Shown here: positions 46,760 to 58,482 of the stretch, in pieces
Layout: each line of letters opens with the position of its first letter
Numbering within the stretch: the first letter of the stretch is position 1
Assembly (NCBI GenBank): GCA_907165135.1
Contig: OU015567.1
Location: 5,213,001-5,277,000 of the forward strand
Reading direction: 5' to 3'
Source: Oikopleura dioica
Lineage: Eukaryota; Chordata; Appendicularia; Copelata; Oikopleuridae
DNA length: 64,000 nt
Made by a program: the position numbers and the translations under genes
Notes under the pieces: generated by a model
Seen by the model: only the letters and a program-made list of their open reading frames with translations
Database searches by the model: none
What the model was told of the DNA's origin: nothing

Positions 46760-48361
46760 ATGGAGAGAAAAGTCGTAATTCCACTTTATGTTTTTGCTCT
46801 TTTGAGTTTTCTCGGAGCTTGTATCACTGCGCCAATTTTATATGGCAAAATCTGGCAGTCTAGTTGTTCCACGATTGATGCAACAACGACAGTTTTTGAT
46901 TCGACGAGGTTTCCTTCAACAACAAAAGCGTCATCATCTTCAATGCAGTCAACTACTGCAAGCTCATCTAATGAACCCACTGTGGAAATAACCCAATCAA
47001 CAGAAAGGGAATTGACATCAGCGGCACAGACAATGGAGCCAGAAACTACGAGCAGACACAGCTTGCCCATCACGACAACAACAGCGTCGGTTTTATCAAC
47101 AAAAACATGGACAACAACAATTCCTACATCTCCAATTTTTTCAACGACAACAGTTTCGACAATGACTACGACGACTACAACAACATCTTCCACGATTAAA
47201 ACAAAAACAACAGACGATTTTCAAAAAGGATTTCTGAGTAAAATCCTTACCCCCGTATTTTATTTTCTCATTTGAAAGAGCCTAAAAAGTTATCCCAGAT
47301 TCGCCGGGAACATGATGAAGTTTTCGAAAAAATGATGTCATGGCACGTGACTGAAGTCCCAAAAAACTCAAACTTTCCCGCTCGGGCATTTTCGGCTCGT
47401 CTGAGCTAATAAGGCTTGTAATAGCTCAAAATAATCGTCTCTGTGAGTTCTTTTCATCCCTTTATCTCTTGCTTGAATAATAGAAATTTAAAAGAATTGC
47501 ATCATTTTGAGCTATACCAAGCTCTTGTATCTCAGACGAGTCGAAAATTCCCGGGCGGGAAAGTTTTGGCACTTTTGGGACTTCAGTCACGTGCTATGAC
47601 GCTATTTTCCTCTTTTCAATGAGCTAATAAAAAAGGGGGGTCAGGATTTCATTCAGAAATCCTTATTGAAAATCGTCACAACAACAGCGTCAAAAACAAC
47701 GACGACGCTTGCGACAAGAACAACCGACCCAAACGCTAACCTGTGCTACGACTTCGATTGTGACAAAGGCATTTGTTTCGAAATCGACGGTGCTCCTATG
47801 TGCATTTCCGGTACAATTGGCTTCATTACTCACGACAAGACAGTGAGTATATCGTTTTTATGTCTTAATTTTTTCAAGGCTCATTTTTAAGAGGACAGCA
47901 GCATGCGGAGACGATTCTAAAAACCAGTGGTGGGTGAAAACAAAACTTTTGAACAACGGCCTCCCTCATCACTTTGATTTCGAAGCAGCCCCGAGAAAAA
48001 ACGTATATATGATTCACACTCACACATTGGATAACACAACACAAGCGATGTATTACAGAGAAAATACAGATATTAATTATTATTATATCAATCATGTAAA
48101 AACTGCTGGTGCCGATTTGTCAAAGTATGGAAACACATGGCTGATAGAAAGAATCGCCTGTGAGGATGCTGAATGCCCTTATACAGTCAGAGCAGCAGAT
48201 GATCAGACTAGAGGTAGATAACGAAAAGATGGAGCTTTTGACTTGTTTGTTTTCAAGGATGGAAAAAGATGTTGGATGGTGGCTATAATTACATCCGACT
48301 TGAACCAGTTGACTTGAACAACAAGGACTTTCTTTGGTGGATAGAAATTCACGAGCAATAA
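46760..48361 (+). pseudogene. Mucin-like protein, copy 2 (interrupted by a MITE)
   Basis: Exon 1 46760-47842, exon 2 47892-48213, exon 3 48258-48361. Same leader (MERKVVIPLYVFALLSFLGA), Thr-rich stretch, CYDFDCDKGICFEIDGAPMC motif and C-terminal domain as copies 1 and 3. A 465-bp foldback element (47213-47677) sits in the mucin coding sequence and brings in a stop at about 47275. Removing it with one copy of ACAACA restores the frame. No GT-AG pair inside the element gives an in-frame junction that I could find. Confidence 0.72.
47213..47677. mobile_element. Foldback MITE inside mucin copy 2
   Basis: Inverted ends GACGATTTTCAAAAAGGATT / GACGATTTTCAATAAGGATT and long inner arms with CACGTGACTGAAGTCCC. 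Flanked by ACAACA on both sides, a possible 6-bp duplication, though the surrounding sequence is itself (ACA)-rich. Confidence 0.72.
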
Positions 48362-49011
48362 AATCATGCCAATCATTCTTTGATCTCTGAACTTGTTAAT
48401 AAACAACTATGCTTTTAATAAATTTTCGCAAAGGACATCGATCAAAATTACGCGATTTTGAGGGTGTTAGAGTCGAGATAGACCCCCAAAAAATGAAGCC
48501 TCAAAATCGTTTTTTGACCCGTAGAGTCCATTTCCGGGGTCAAAATTTTGAAATTCCGAAAATAGATTTTTCGAAAATTGTTGACGGGGGTCCTTAAGAA
48601 CCAAAGAAGCGACCCTAAATCAGGTACCCGAGTTACCAAATGAGTATTTCACTGGCCTTTGACAACCCTGGTTTGCTTGGTTAGAAGTCCATCAATTTTC
48701 GAATAGGATTTATTTTTATTTCCGTTGCTGTTTATCGGTGTCAACTTATTCCCGATAAATGTCCCAAATCATTTATTCGTTCGAAACACCTGGCTGCTCG
48801 TAATCACTTCCTTCAAGTATGTCAATCAATTCGAGAATATGCACCTTAGATTCCAGGTCAGAGTCAAATCGTTGACAAAAAGAGCGATAATATTCGAGGC
48901 GATTATTCGTTTACTTCAGCTGGGCGTCCTCATAACCAAATAAAATCGCGTCGATATAAACAGACGCGAACTTCGTATCAATAATACTCATCGTATTCAA
49001 GAGTTCAGAAA

Positions 49012-50371
49012 ATGGAGAGAAAATTCGCAATTCCACTTTATCTTTTTGCTTTCTGGAGTTTTCTTGGAGCTTGTATCACTGCACCTATTTTATACGGCAA
49101 AAACCGTGAGCAATCACGGTATTCTCCAAATGATGCAACAACGACAGTTTACCACTCAACGAGGTTTCCTCCAAGACCTGAGACCACATCTACATCAGCT
49201 CCAACAGCAACAGTCCCAACAACATCGAAGTCTTCGTCACTTGATTCGACGACAAAGACAGTTTCTGTAACAACAAAGACTATGTCTTCAGCAACAACAA
49301 AAACATCGAGCTCGGGTTCCACGTCAAGTTCCTTTGCATCAACGAGTCTGCCTCCATCTTCGATACAATCAACAATTATGAGTTCAAAATCACCTTCAAC
49401 AACAACTAAAACAACAAAATCAACAGCATTATTAGCAACATCTTCCGCATCAACTTCCAGAACAACGATTACAACAGCAAAGACTACAACTACGACTCCA
49501 ACAACAATTACGATAATGGATACTACTACCATGACTTCAACAACAACCGAAACAACAACAATTGCCACCACCACCACAGCGACAACGACAACGTCTACGA
49601 CCACCACCAATACCTCCACCACAATGACTACGACCACGACTACGACCACGACTACGACTACGACCACGACAACGACTACGAGCACGACAACGATTACGAC
49701 AACCACAACCACCACCACCAGCACCACGACAGTCGACCCAACCATCAATCAATGCTACGGTTACGATTGCGGTGGAGGAGTCTGTTTCGAAATCGACGAT
49801 GTTCCAACATGCATCCACGCTACAATCGGATTCCTTACTCACGATAAAAAAGTGAAACCCTTCTCAAAATTCTTCCTCAAACATTACACTTTAGATGACG
49901 GTTAAATGTGGTGACGGGCAAAAAAACCAAAAATGGATGAAAACGAAAAATTTGGATAATAAAGGAATCCATCACGTGGAATTTGAAGCGACCCCTAGAA
50001 AAAACGAATATATCATCCACACTCACACACTATACGCAGACAAGAAGCCAACAAAAGCCGTTTACTTTAAGAACAGCAAGGATGGAAATTACCAATACGT
50101 CAATCATGTAAGAATCAGTGATATTGATTCGTCACAGCATGGAAACACTTGGTTGATAGAACGAATCGCCTGTGATGATTCAGAGTGTCCTTATACAGTG
50201 AGAGCGGCAGGAGACCAGACAAGAGGTAGGCAAAAAATTCGAGCTTTTGATTAAAAATCTTTTCAAGGGTGGAAAAATAATATAGATGGCAGCTATAATT
50301 GGCTTCGAATGGACAAAATAGACTTGAAAAATAGAGACTTTCTTTGGTGGATTGAACTTCAGGAGCATTGA
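49012..50371 (+). CDS. Mucin-like protein, copy 3 (intact)
   Basis: Exons 49012-49851, 49895-50225 and 50268-50371; 424 aa, phases consistent. Leader MERKFAIPLYLFAFWSFLGA (cleaved signal or type II anchor), a Ser/Thr-rich O-glycosylation region of about 200 residues that ends in long Thr runs, CYGYDCGGGVCFEIDDVPTC, then the family C-terminal domain with four cysteines and WLIERIACDDSECPYTVRAA. The long Thr run (about 49560-49735) is built from ACN codons and is likely to vary in length. Probably a surface or house/mucus glycoprotein; the C-terminal domain is not recognised. Confidence 0.8.
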
Positions 50372-50766
50372 GACTTTTGAGGAAATATCTTTATGAACCG
50401 CTTATTATTTCTGTTTTATATAATAAACTGCTTCTTTTTATTGAATTTGGCTGAATATGCCGCATGAACTTTTATCTCTTCCTTTCGGGATACATTTTTT
50501 GGCACTTAAGGTAATCGAACTTGTCAAGGCGCCCAAAGAAAAATCTTGATCCGAGAGTGTTTGCGGATTTCTGAATTATTGACAAACTTGCTTCCGTCTC
50601 AGGCATTTTGTTACTGTAAGACCTCGTTGGTTAGTTCAAACGTTCGGAGATCAAAAGTATTCGTTTGGTTCAGGTGCATAACCAAACATCACTGTAAATA
50701 AAAGACAATATTTAAGCATCTGAAAGCTGGTGCACATCTACCTTTTACCACTTGAGAAAGATCATA

Positions 50767-51999
50767 ATGGAGAGAAAAATAGCGATTTCACTTTATCTTT
50801 TTGCATTTTTCAGCTTTCTGGGAGCTTGTATTACAGCACCGATCTTGTATAACAAATTCAACAATTCAAGCTTGAAAACTACTTCGACGACTACTACAAC
50901 AACTTCTACAACATCAGCGCTTGATCGTCAAACAACGCATGGTTCAGTTCTTCCAGCTCCTTCAACTACAGCCGCAACGACTGACAAGACAATGAAAGTT
51001 CCACTCACAACAATGTCTTCAACTTTGACAACGACTTCAAATTCATTCGCAGAAACTACTGAGGAACCGAAAATGACTACATTTTCCCCAATCACATCAT
51101 TTTCTATGGAGACAAAGAGTGTGCCTACAACTATGGCATCGACAAACCAAGAATCAACATCCGCTTCAGAGACAACAGCGACGGAGGAGAGTCCAACTTC
51201 AATCATGATCGCAACTTCAGAACTCAGCGTTGATGAGTCCGAAACATCGTCAATTACTATAACAACTCTACCTTCAACGATGACAGAGACAACGAGTTCA
51301 ATCATACCTTCACAAACAACATCAATGTCAGCATCATCTTCAATTTCAACCGCAGAAATGATAACAACGACAACTTCTCCGATTGATTCTACTACCTATT
51401 CATCAATCGAAACAACAACAATGTCAGCAGACATCGAGACAACACCAACTCAAGCTCTGGAAATCTGCGATAAAAATAAGGTCACAATAATAGATGATTT
51501 CATCGAACCACGAAGAGACAATCATGTTGGATCTGGCGAGGCAACATTGTATTTTGCTTTCAGTATTGATATCTTCTGCAACAACTCGATGCCACTTGGT
51601 GAATTCATCAACATTTTCCACGTGACCGCTGGTGATAATATTGGTCACCCTGGCGACCGAGTTTTTGGGATCTGGAGAAATATCAATGACACTGATCTTC
51701 ACATTGCTATTCATCACAAAAATCCAAGCGTCAACTATCAAAAAGTAACGATGGCGCCTTGTGATGAAGGAGAATGGAACACATACTCCCTCGAATTGAA
51801 AGCGCTCTCCGATGAGAAATCGAAGGATGAAAAGGTTGAGCATGTAATGAAACGAGATGGAGAAATTCTTACCTCTGGAAGTTACGATATTTCTGGTGCA
51901 TATTCTTCTGGTCCTTTAAATTTTTACGTCAGCGATCCATGGCACCCTGCAGCTTCTCCTTTTCTAGTCAAAAATTTCTTTTACTGCTTTGATGAATAA
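50767..51999 (+). CDS. Mucin-like protein, copy 4 with a different C-terminal lectin-like domain
   Basis: Single-exon gene, 410 aa. The leader MERKIAISLYLFAFFSFLGA and the ITAPILY junction match copies 1-3, and a Thr/Ser mucin region follows (residues ~40-235). The C-terminal ~170 residues are unrelated to the other copies: a beta-strand-rich domain with INIFHVTAGDN, GDRVFGIW, GEWNTYSLELK and FYVSDPWHPAASPFLVKNF, resembling jelly-roll/concanavalin-like carbohydrate-binding folds. The lack of introns in that region contrasts with its siblings. Fold assignment is inference. Confidence 0.82.
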   Translation: MERKIAISLYLFAFFSFLGACITAPILYNKFNNSSLKTTSTTTTTTSTTSALDRQTTHGSVLPAPSTTAATTDKTMKVPLTTMSSTLTTTSNSFAETTEEPKMTTFSPITSFSMETKSVPTTMASTNQESTSASETTATEESPTSIMIATSELSVDESETSSITITTLPSTMTETTSSIIPSQTTSMSASSSISTAEMITTTTSPIDSTTYSSIETTTMSADIETTPTQALEICDKNKVTIIDDFIEPRRDNHVGSGEATLYFAFSIDIFCNNSMPLGEFINIFHVTAGDNIGHPGDRVFGIWRNINDTDLHIAIHHKNPSVNYQKVTMAPCDEGEWNTYSLELKALSDEKSKDEKVEHVMKRDGEILTSGSYDISGAYSSGPLNFYVSDPWHPAASPFLVKNFFYCFDE

Positions 52000-53780
52000 T
52001 TTGAAAATAATGTTTTCGATACTTAAACGAAAATGCTTCTATCAATAGAAATGGTCTTAGCTAAACTTGGAATAGAGGGGAAACGTGCTGGTGCACGATT
52101 ACTGTAATCAATGGAATGATTTCGATCGCAGGGATCACACTCATTCGCACGCGGTCGTAGATTGAAAAGCTGTCAATCAAACTTCACAAAACGAATTCTT
52201 TCTTTCTTCTTTTCGCATTCTTACAGTTTCTTACACCGTCTTACGAGGTTCGTTAAAATCGCTTGCGTCGAAAAAAAGAGAGAGAAAAAGTTCACTTGCT
52301 TTTAAGAAAAAAGGTAAGAGCAAGGTCAAGTTTAAACTAAGCTAAGAAAAGTAGAGTCAAAATATGAACTTGTCTTTTTTTGTTTCCATTCGAACTCGGC
52401 GATCATCCCTTAATTCGGGCCAAATGATGATGAAGATGCGCTTTTCTTTAGTATCCCTTGGGCCGGCTCGTACTCGTTAATTATTTTTTCAAAAGAGAAT
52501 CGATGGCCCTGATGATTATCCTGCTCACTTCCCCTTGTGTCCTCTAAAGCGTTTTTTTTTTCACATAACTTGACAAACTCAAAACTGAGGAAAAAAGGGC
52601 TACTCAGAGAAAAAATAATAATGCATTGGATTTAAATTGCTTTTTTTCGATCAAAAAAATAATTCAGAAGGTAATTTTTCTGCGAAAATTGTCGTTAAAA
52701 CTTGTTCAAAGCGGCCTAAGATTGTTGATTTTCGCAAAAAAAAAATCTGATTTTCCGAAAATTGGCAATTTTTGGACCTATTTTCGAGGTTTTTCCGAAA
52801 ATTAAGGATACTACCGTCGATGACCCCAATGACTGAAAATGTTGGGGAAATCGAAGGTAGAACCCTTAAGGATTGTAATTGCTCGATATTTCTAAGGAAA
52901 GAGAGGGGTCTTGAAAGTTTTTTTTTTCGGAAAAACGACGTAATGGATTGTGTTGTTGATCACCCTTAATGGTTGAGCTCCGCTCGAGCCCGCAAGCCCC
53001 AGCGAGAGGCTAGGGCTGTGCATTTTTCATGAGGCAGGAGCCACTCTGCGGCGATTAAAAATATCATCGAATAATTCATTTTCAACATATTTTGAAAAGT
53101 AAAAACTATATTCAGCTTATACTGAATTCGCATTGACGAAAAGAGAGACGCATTTGTCGAGAAAAAGGAAGCGGCGAGGAGGAGACATAGAAGAGAAAAG
53201 AAGATACGATCTTGGAAAGAAAGGAGAGAAATTATTTTCATGGGAATATGCATATTGAACAGATGAAAGGAAAAGTTCAAAATTTTAATGAGATAGAGGG
53301 TAATATATTTAATGTGTTAGGGTTGGCCCAAAAAAGAAGTTTCCTACATTATCTACTTTAGGGTCCAAATACTAAATTTTGTCTAAAAAATGGGGGAAAT
53401 TTTGTTTGTCATATGATACATCATAATGATCCTCAGAACATGAGGAATCTGAAAATATCAAAAATAGACCTTTATGAAGCACTTGAAAAAACAGGGGGGG
53501 ATCCCTTAAATGGGAGAACGTCAAAAAAATTCGACAAATTTTGCGTTGGCGGCTACTCAGCTCCTAATTGGCCGATGCGACGAATCCTGGCTTCTGATTG
53601 GTTGAAAATCTACAAGAAATTTTTCGAGATTTTTGTCGGTTTCTACCCTTCGTTTTCTATACGATAATTTATTTATATTTTCAAATAAAATCTCGATCTG
53701 ATAAATTACATATTTATCCTTATCTTATTATCATTATGGTCTTTCAATTTTGTTCCGATTTGAACTTTCTGAAGTAAAAA
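52000..53780. other. Intergenic region, no gene seen
   Basis: AT-rich with homopolymers and scattered GGATCCCTTAA and CCCTTAAT motifs. A mildly GC-rich patch at 52978-53045 has no recognisable RNA fold. No coding potential was supported. Confidence 0.4.
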
Positions 53781-56142
53781 ATGATCCTCGTGGAAACCCT
53801 CTCTGTCCTGTGTAATTTGCTATCATTAGGTAAAAAGGCTCTTTGTGTCTTTCGATCTTGAACCCTTTCTTCTTCTTGGTTTATTTATTATTCCGTCTGT
53901 AGGACTGATCATCGTGGCGACGATTACGCCGTATTGGAAGATCGACAAGTCCGACGATTTGTTCAAAAACATCTTTCCGGATTACAACCAGGGCCTCTGG
54001 GTTAGGTGCAATCAAGAGATAAAGAGCGCAAAGTGGATTTGCTCGGGATTAGAAGATGTGTACAAAGAAATTCCTCTCGAGATAAAGGTACAGATTTACA
54101 TTAGCCGCAATTTTGGTCAGTAATCGCGCTTTATACCCCTGTCTTGGCTCAATACGAATTCAGACAATCGGTTCAATATTCAATTTTCATCCATTTCTTG
54201 GTTCTTTTCAAGGGTTTTTTCGACCAATAAGAAGCCAGTATTCAATATTGGCAATACTGTAGTTCGAAAAAATGATTTGATCTTAACTTTAAACTGCTTA
54301 TCATAGTTTAAGGGTGTCCACATCGAAAAATAGCGAATTCGATGTTGACACCCTTAAGCCTTGCCGATTTTTCTGCAAAAAGTCGGCTCTAGAATTTCAA
54401 ATTTGAAATTTTGTCTTTCAGATTTCACGATTATTTATCATCGTCTCCATTTTATCCCACTCTTTGGCATTTCTGAGCGGAGTTTTTGGACTGAGATGCA
54501 TCTCGATCGGTGGACATCGACCAGATTTTAAATACAGACTCGTAAGTTCTTTCTTATCAGCTTGAGAATTATGATCGTCATTAATTCATCTTTTTATCGG
54601 AGAAAGAAAGGGAAAACCGCTTTTCAGAACATTCTATCGATTCTGTTCCACATGATCGATTTGCTGTCAGTACTGGCCTGTACATTATCATTCACAATTC
54701 CGCTTCTTCGGGACTACTACAAGCCCTCTCAAAAGGTAACAAACGTCATTCATTTTCGTCTCGAAATTCTTTCAGCTTTCTCCCGTCTCAATTTTGAAGG
54801 GATCTTCTGTTTCAGTTCCCAGCTGGTGTATATATTTTCTAGTAGCATCTTTCTTCATTATATTTATAAATATCGGTGAGACCCCCTTAAACACTTTCCT
54901 CTTCATCGCTTTTTAGTCCTTACGTGCCTCATAACAGCCGAGTCCGCAAAGCCGAATTCGCGCTTTTTCCAGGAATGCGGGTACAATTTAACAATCAAGG
55001 TGCGCTCATTTTAATGTGATATATATTTCGCTGGGAAATATGAAAAATCATCGCTTCGCTAATCCCTTAATCCATTGTCCTGAAAATAGCAAAATCAATG
55101 GAGCAATCAACTGCTGGAAAATGGTCACGAACAGCGGCATGAACGACCAGAATGCGTGAGGTAATTGCTCAAAAATTCACATATCGACACCCTTATTTTA
55201 TTCAAGAATCGGTTTTAATAAGGGTCTCTCTTTGATAATTTTTTTCGAAAAAAAACAATGCTCAGAAATCTTGTTTAATTTTCGTTAGAAGATAACAAAG
55301 AGACACCCTTATTTTATTCAACAATCAATCAAAATAAGGGTATTTCCTTGAAAATTCTTTTCGAGAAGGAACAATGGTCAAAATCTTATTTTTGTCCGAG
55401 GCTTACTAAGTGACACCCTTATTTTACTCAATTATCGAATAAAATAAGGGTCTCTCTAAGAAAATTCTTTTCAAAAAGAAGCAATACTCTTTTTTGTCAG
55501 AAGTTTATAGAGACACCCTGATTTTCTTCTACGATGGAAAAAATAAGGGTGTCTCTTTGAAAGTTCTTCTCGAAAAAAGGTATTTATATATGTTTTTAGT
55601 GGAAATCATATGTCTTACTCCTCAACTAGAATTCAAGAATACATCTGACACTGCTTTTCTCAACAAATAAAAACGTACAACTATAAATTTCCTTTTTCTT
55701 TTTTATTCAAAGTTTTTGATACTTTCTGAATTTCTGTTTCTGGTTGCAGATCGCTTTTCTTGTTGTTGTATTGAATTCAATCTCGGAGTTGTCGAACTTG
55801 TTGTGCTTGATGACCTGGCCGATCGGGAGTGAAATCATGGAGGAGTCGATCTTCAGTTTTCGCAGTTCAGAGGACTCTTTGGAGCTTTTCATAGAGGCGA
55901 AGAAGTTTTTGATGGTTGTCTTGGAGATCATTTTCTTGCGTGTTTTTTGGATTGTTAAAAAACGGTCGAGCTTTTATGAAAGAGAAGCCCTCATGTGGTG
56001 GTCGGAAAAATTGCCCGCGCAGGTGGGCGCAATTCCGAAATTTCGAAATTTCCGCCAAGGTAGGGGACAATTGCTGATTTTTCATCTAAGCGGGATATTT
56101 GAGATTCTAGCTCAGCTGTTCTTTCTTGGCGCTATTCTTTGA
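53781..56142 (+). CDS. Claudin-like multi-pass membrane protein with extra C-terminal helices
   Basis: Exons 53781-53829, 53903-54087, 54422-54541, 54628-54735, 54776-54875, 54917-54999, 55090-55155 and 55750-56142; 367 aa, phases consistent. N-terminal half looks claudin/PMP22-like: helix 1 (NLLSLGGLIIVATITPYW), first loop with GLWVRC ... WIC (the claudin W-GLW-C-C signature), then three more helices. After a polar segment, the last exon adds up to three further hydrophobic segments (IAFLVVVLNSISELSNLL, FLMVVLEIIFLRVFWIV, ILAQLFFLGAIL). This exceeds the usual four helices, so either the gene is unusual or the last exon belongs to another transcript. A GT at 56024 could alternatively start an intron. 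Confidence 0.65.
55186..55565. repeat. Tandem array of four GACACCCTTATTTT hairpins
   Basis: Four successive units of ~115 bp, each with GACACCC(T/C)TATTTT-type sequence, a short loop and AATAAGGGT(G/C)TC-type complement (at about 55186-55227, 55303-55345, 55412-55452 and 55512-55553), separated by AAATTCTTTTCGA-like spacers. Lies in the last intron of the claudin-like gene. Confidence 0.8.
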
Positions 56143-56606
56143 TGGTTATTGCTTGGTTGATGGTTGATGGTAGAGTAATTGCTTTTTAATTGCTAATTTT
56201 ATTGCTAGAATTGTAAATAAAACTTGAAATAATTGAGCCCATAAAATGGTTTTGAGAAAAAAGCTGAGAAAGAGAAACCGCATCATATATTAAGAAAATA
56301 AAAAAAATCATAGTTCATGATCTTTCCATCAAAATTATCAAAAAAGCTTCGAAAATGCTGAATTTTCTGACTTTCAAGGTCACAAAGTCGAGGAAATATT
56401 TATTACATTTATAGTTTTACCGCAAAGCTGAAAGAGTCTTAACTCGTTTCGTCAAGGCGAAATAATACCGGATGCACTAAAGTTGTACATTATGAGAATT
56501 GACGCGAAGACGGAGGCGTTATTGGAGTTCATCGTTAAAATACCACATTATTTTCGAAGGTGATCGCGAAGTGCGTCAAGCAGTCCGAAGTGAGACGGGC
56601 TCAAGA

Positions 56607-58482
56607 ATGAGGCTTTTCTTTTTTGGATTTTTGAGCCTAGGTAAGTTTTTAAGAGATATTTTGAAAGAAAAACTTTTTTAGCTCATGGCCGCTTCAACAC
56701 TGGAATCCTCTACGATCGCCTCCTAAAAGGCTGGAGCTACGTGGTCGACGTTAGTCAGCCTGGATGCACAATGAGTGAAGCCGAAGCGCTTGAAAAATTC
56801 GAAGTGCATCCTTGGGACTCGGCTCTTGTGCCCGACGAGTGCGTCAAATATATTGAAAATGAAATGGAAGAAGCGAATCCGGGAAAGATTCCGACTGCTT
56901 TTACGGACACTCCGATGCCGATGGAATTGGACATTCGATTGAGCCAGTTTCATGGAATCGACGCGAAACAGCAACGGGTCTTTTTTACGGCTACGTAAGT
57001 TAGAAAACAAAGAATGGCCATGAATTCTTCCTAGAATGGATTTCACCTGGCGAGACGATTTTCTTCACTGGAGACCGAGTTTGAACAACAATATCACGCA
57101 CGTGATCATTGCTCCTGACCGAATCTGGAAACCCGATGTTGTTCTGATGGAGAGTCTATCAGACGACTTCGACAGCAAGTATCAGGCGGGTATTACAGTC
57201 AACTACGATGGCACATGCAACTGGATCACTCCAATCAATTTCGAGGCTGGCTGCGTTTTTGACATGACCTTCTTTCCTTACGACACTCAAGCCTGTCCCT
57301 TGACTTTTGGTCCTTGGACGTATTCAAGCAGAGACATTGCTTTCCAGCTCAAAACCGCGACGAATAATATAACTGGTCCAGGCCAGACGGGGCAAATTCT
57401 CGACAGTAAGGATTCTTTTTGATTTTATCAAGTGGAGTTACAGTAATTAGATCCGATGAAACCAAACTCGACGGAATGGAATATCCTTAGTACTGATGGA
57501 ATCATGAGAGAAACAAAGTATCCCTGCTGCGTAGAAAAATATCCAGGCAAAGTTGAAAAAATTGAAGATAAATGTCCCTATGTTTAATGTTTAACTTTGT
57601 CAAAAGACATCACATACGAAATCGTCTTCAAGCGATACACCCTCTTGCCAACACTCTCCATCGTCGTCCCCTGCATTCTGACAGTAATTCTCATCATTCT
57701 CGGTTTTTTCATGCCCCCAGATGCTGGCGAAAAAGTCGGCCTAAGTAAGTAATCAAACATTCTCAGTCAATCGAACAAGCTCCAACGATATTTTTGTATT
57801 TAGACATCACGATTCTCCTCGCTCTCGTCGTTTTTATGGACCAGTTGACTCAGCAAATTCCCCCTATGCCCGCTAAAACACCACTTATCGGGCAGTTTTT
57901 CGTCGCATCTCTCGTTCTCGTTGCATGTTCTCTCATTTCGACAATCTTCTGTCTTCGACTACATCATACAACTGGAGAAGAAGCGAAGAGAATGCCAAAA
58001 TGGCCAACGGATTTTCAAATATCTTAATTTTCTTATGATAGAATTAGCTCATTGTTTGTTAAATCCGTTGAAGATTCGATGCGTTTTCATCGATTTCTTG
58101 CCCAAGATCCTCTTTACCATGGGCCCACCCCCAGATCGGCCGCAAGAAAAAACGGACGAAGAAGCAGCTGCCGAGGCGGAAGAAATCAACGATGTTCTCG
58201 ACGAAGTGAAAAGCACCACTGAACGTCTTCTGAAAGAGATTCTTGAAGGTAGAGCTGAAATTTTCGAGCGTTCGATTCACGATCATTTTAGAAATCGTTT
58301 GCATCAACAAAGCGACTCACGAGGGAGATCTTGGCGCAGCGTACGAAGAAGAGTGGAAATACGCAGCGACTGTTTTTGACCGGACAATGGCGTATTTTTA
58401 CATTTTAGCAATCATTATCTTGCTTATCAGCACTTTATTCACTCGTTTCTGGTTGGATACGAGCCCTGTCACGTCTGTATAG
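56607..58482 (+). CDS. Nicotinic acetylcholine receptor-like subunit (alpha type)
   Basis: Pentameric Cys-loop cation channel subunit. Exons 56607-56640, 56682-56994, 57035-57405, 57451-57546, 57607-57744, 57804-58009, 58074-58248 and 58292-58482; 507 aa. Seen: short leader, WRDDFLHWRP and IWKPDVVLMES loops, Cys-loop C(VFDMTFFPYDTQA)C, vicinal cysteines YPCC of loop C (alpha-type agonist site), M1-M2-M3 (LLPTLSIVVPCILTVIL onward), a short cytoplasmic loop with a coiled coil, and M4. The N-terminal region has an unusual ~50-residue insertion with two cysteines before the first conserved beta strands. Intron 4 is GC-AG (57547-57606). Intron 6 appears GA-AG (58010-58073), because no GT fits the phase. 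M2 lacks the Pro-Ala pair of anion channels, so it is probably cation-selective. Confidence 0.9.

Noticed and set aside
49149-49748. Valine-rich reverse-strand frame
   Set aside because: Complement of Thr (ACN) runs of the mucin gene; similar valine-rich frames are seen opposite the other copies.
52978-53045. GC-richer patch that might be a tRNA or other small RNA
   Set aside because: No cloverleaf or promoter boxes could be fitted.
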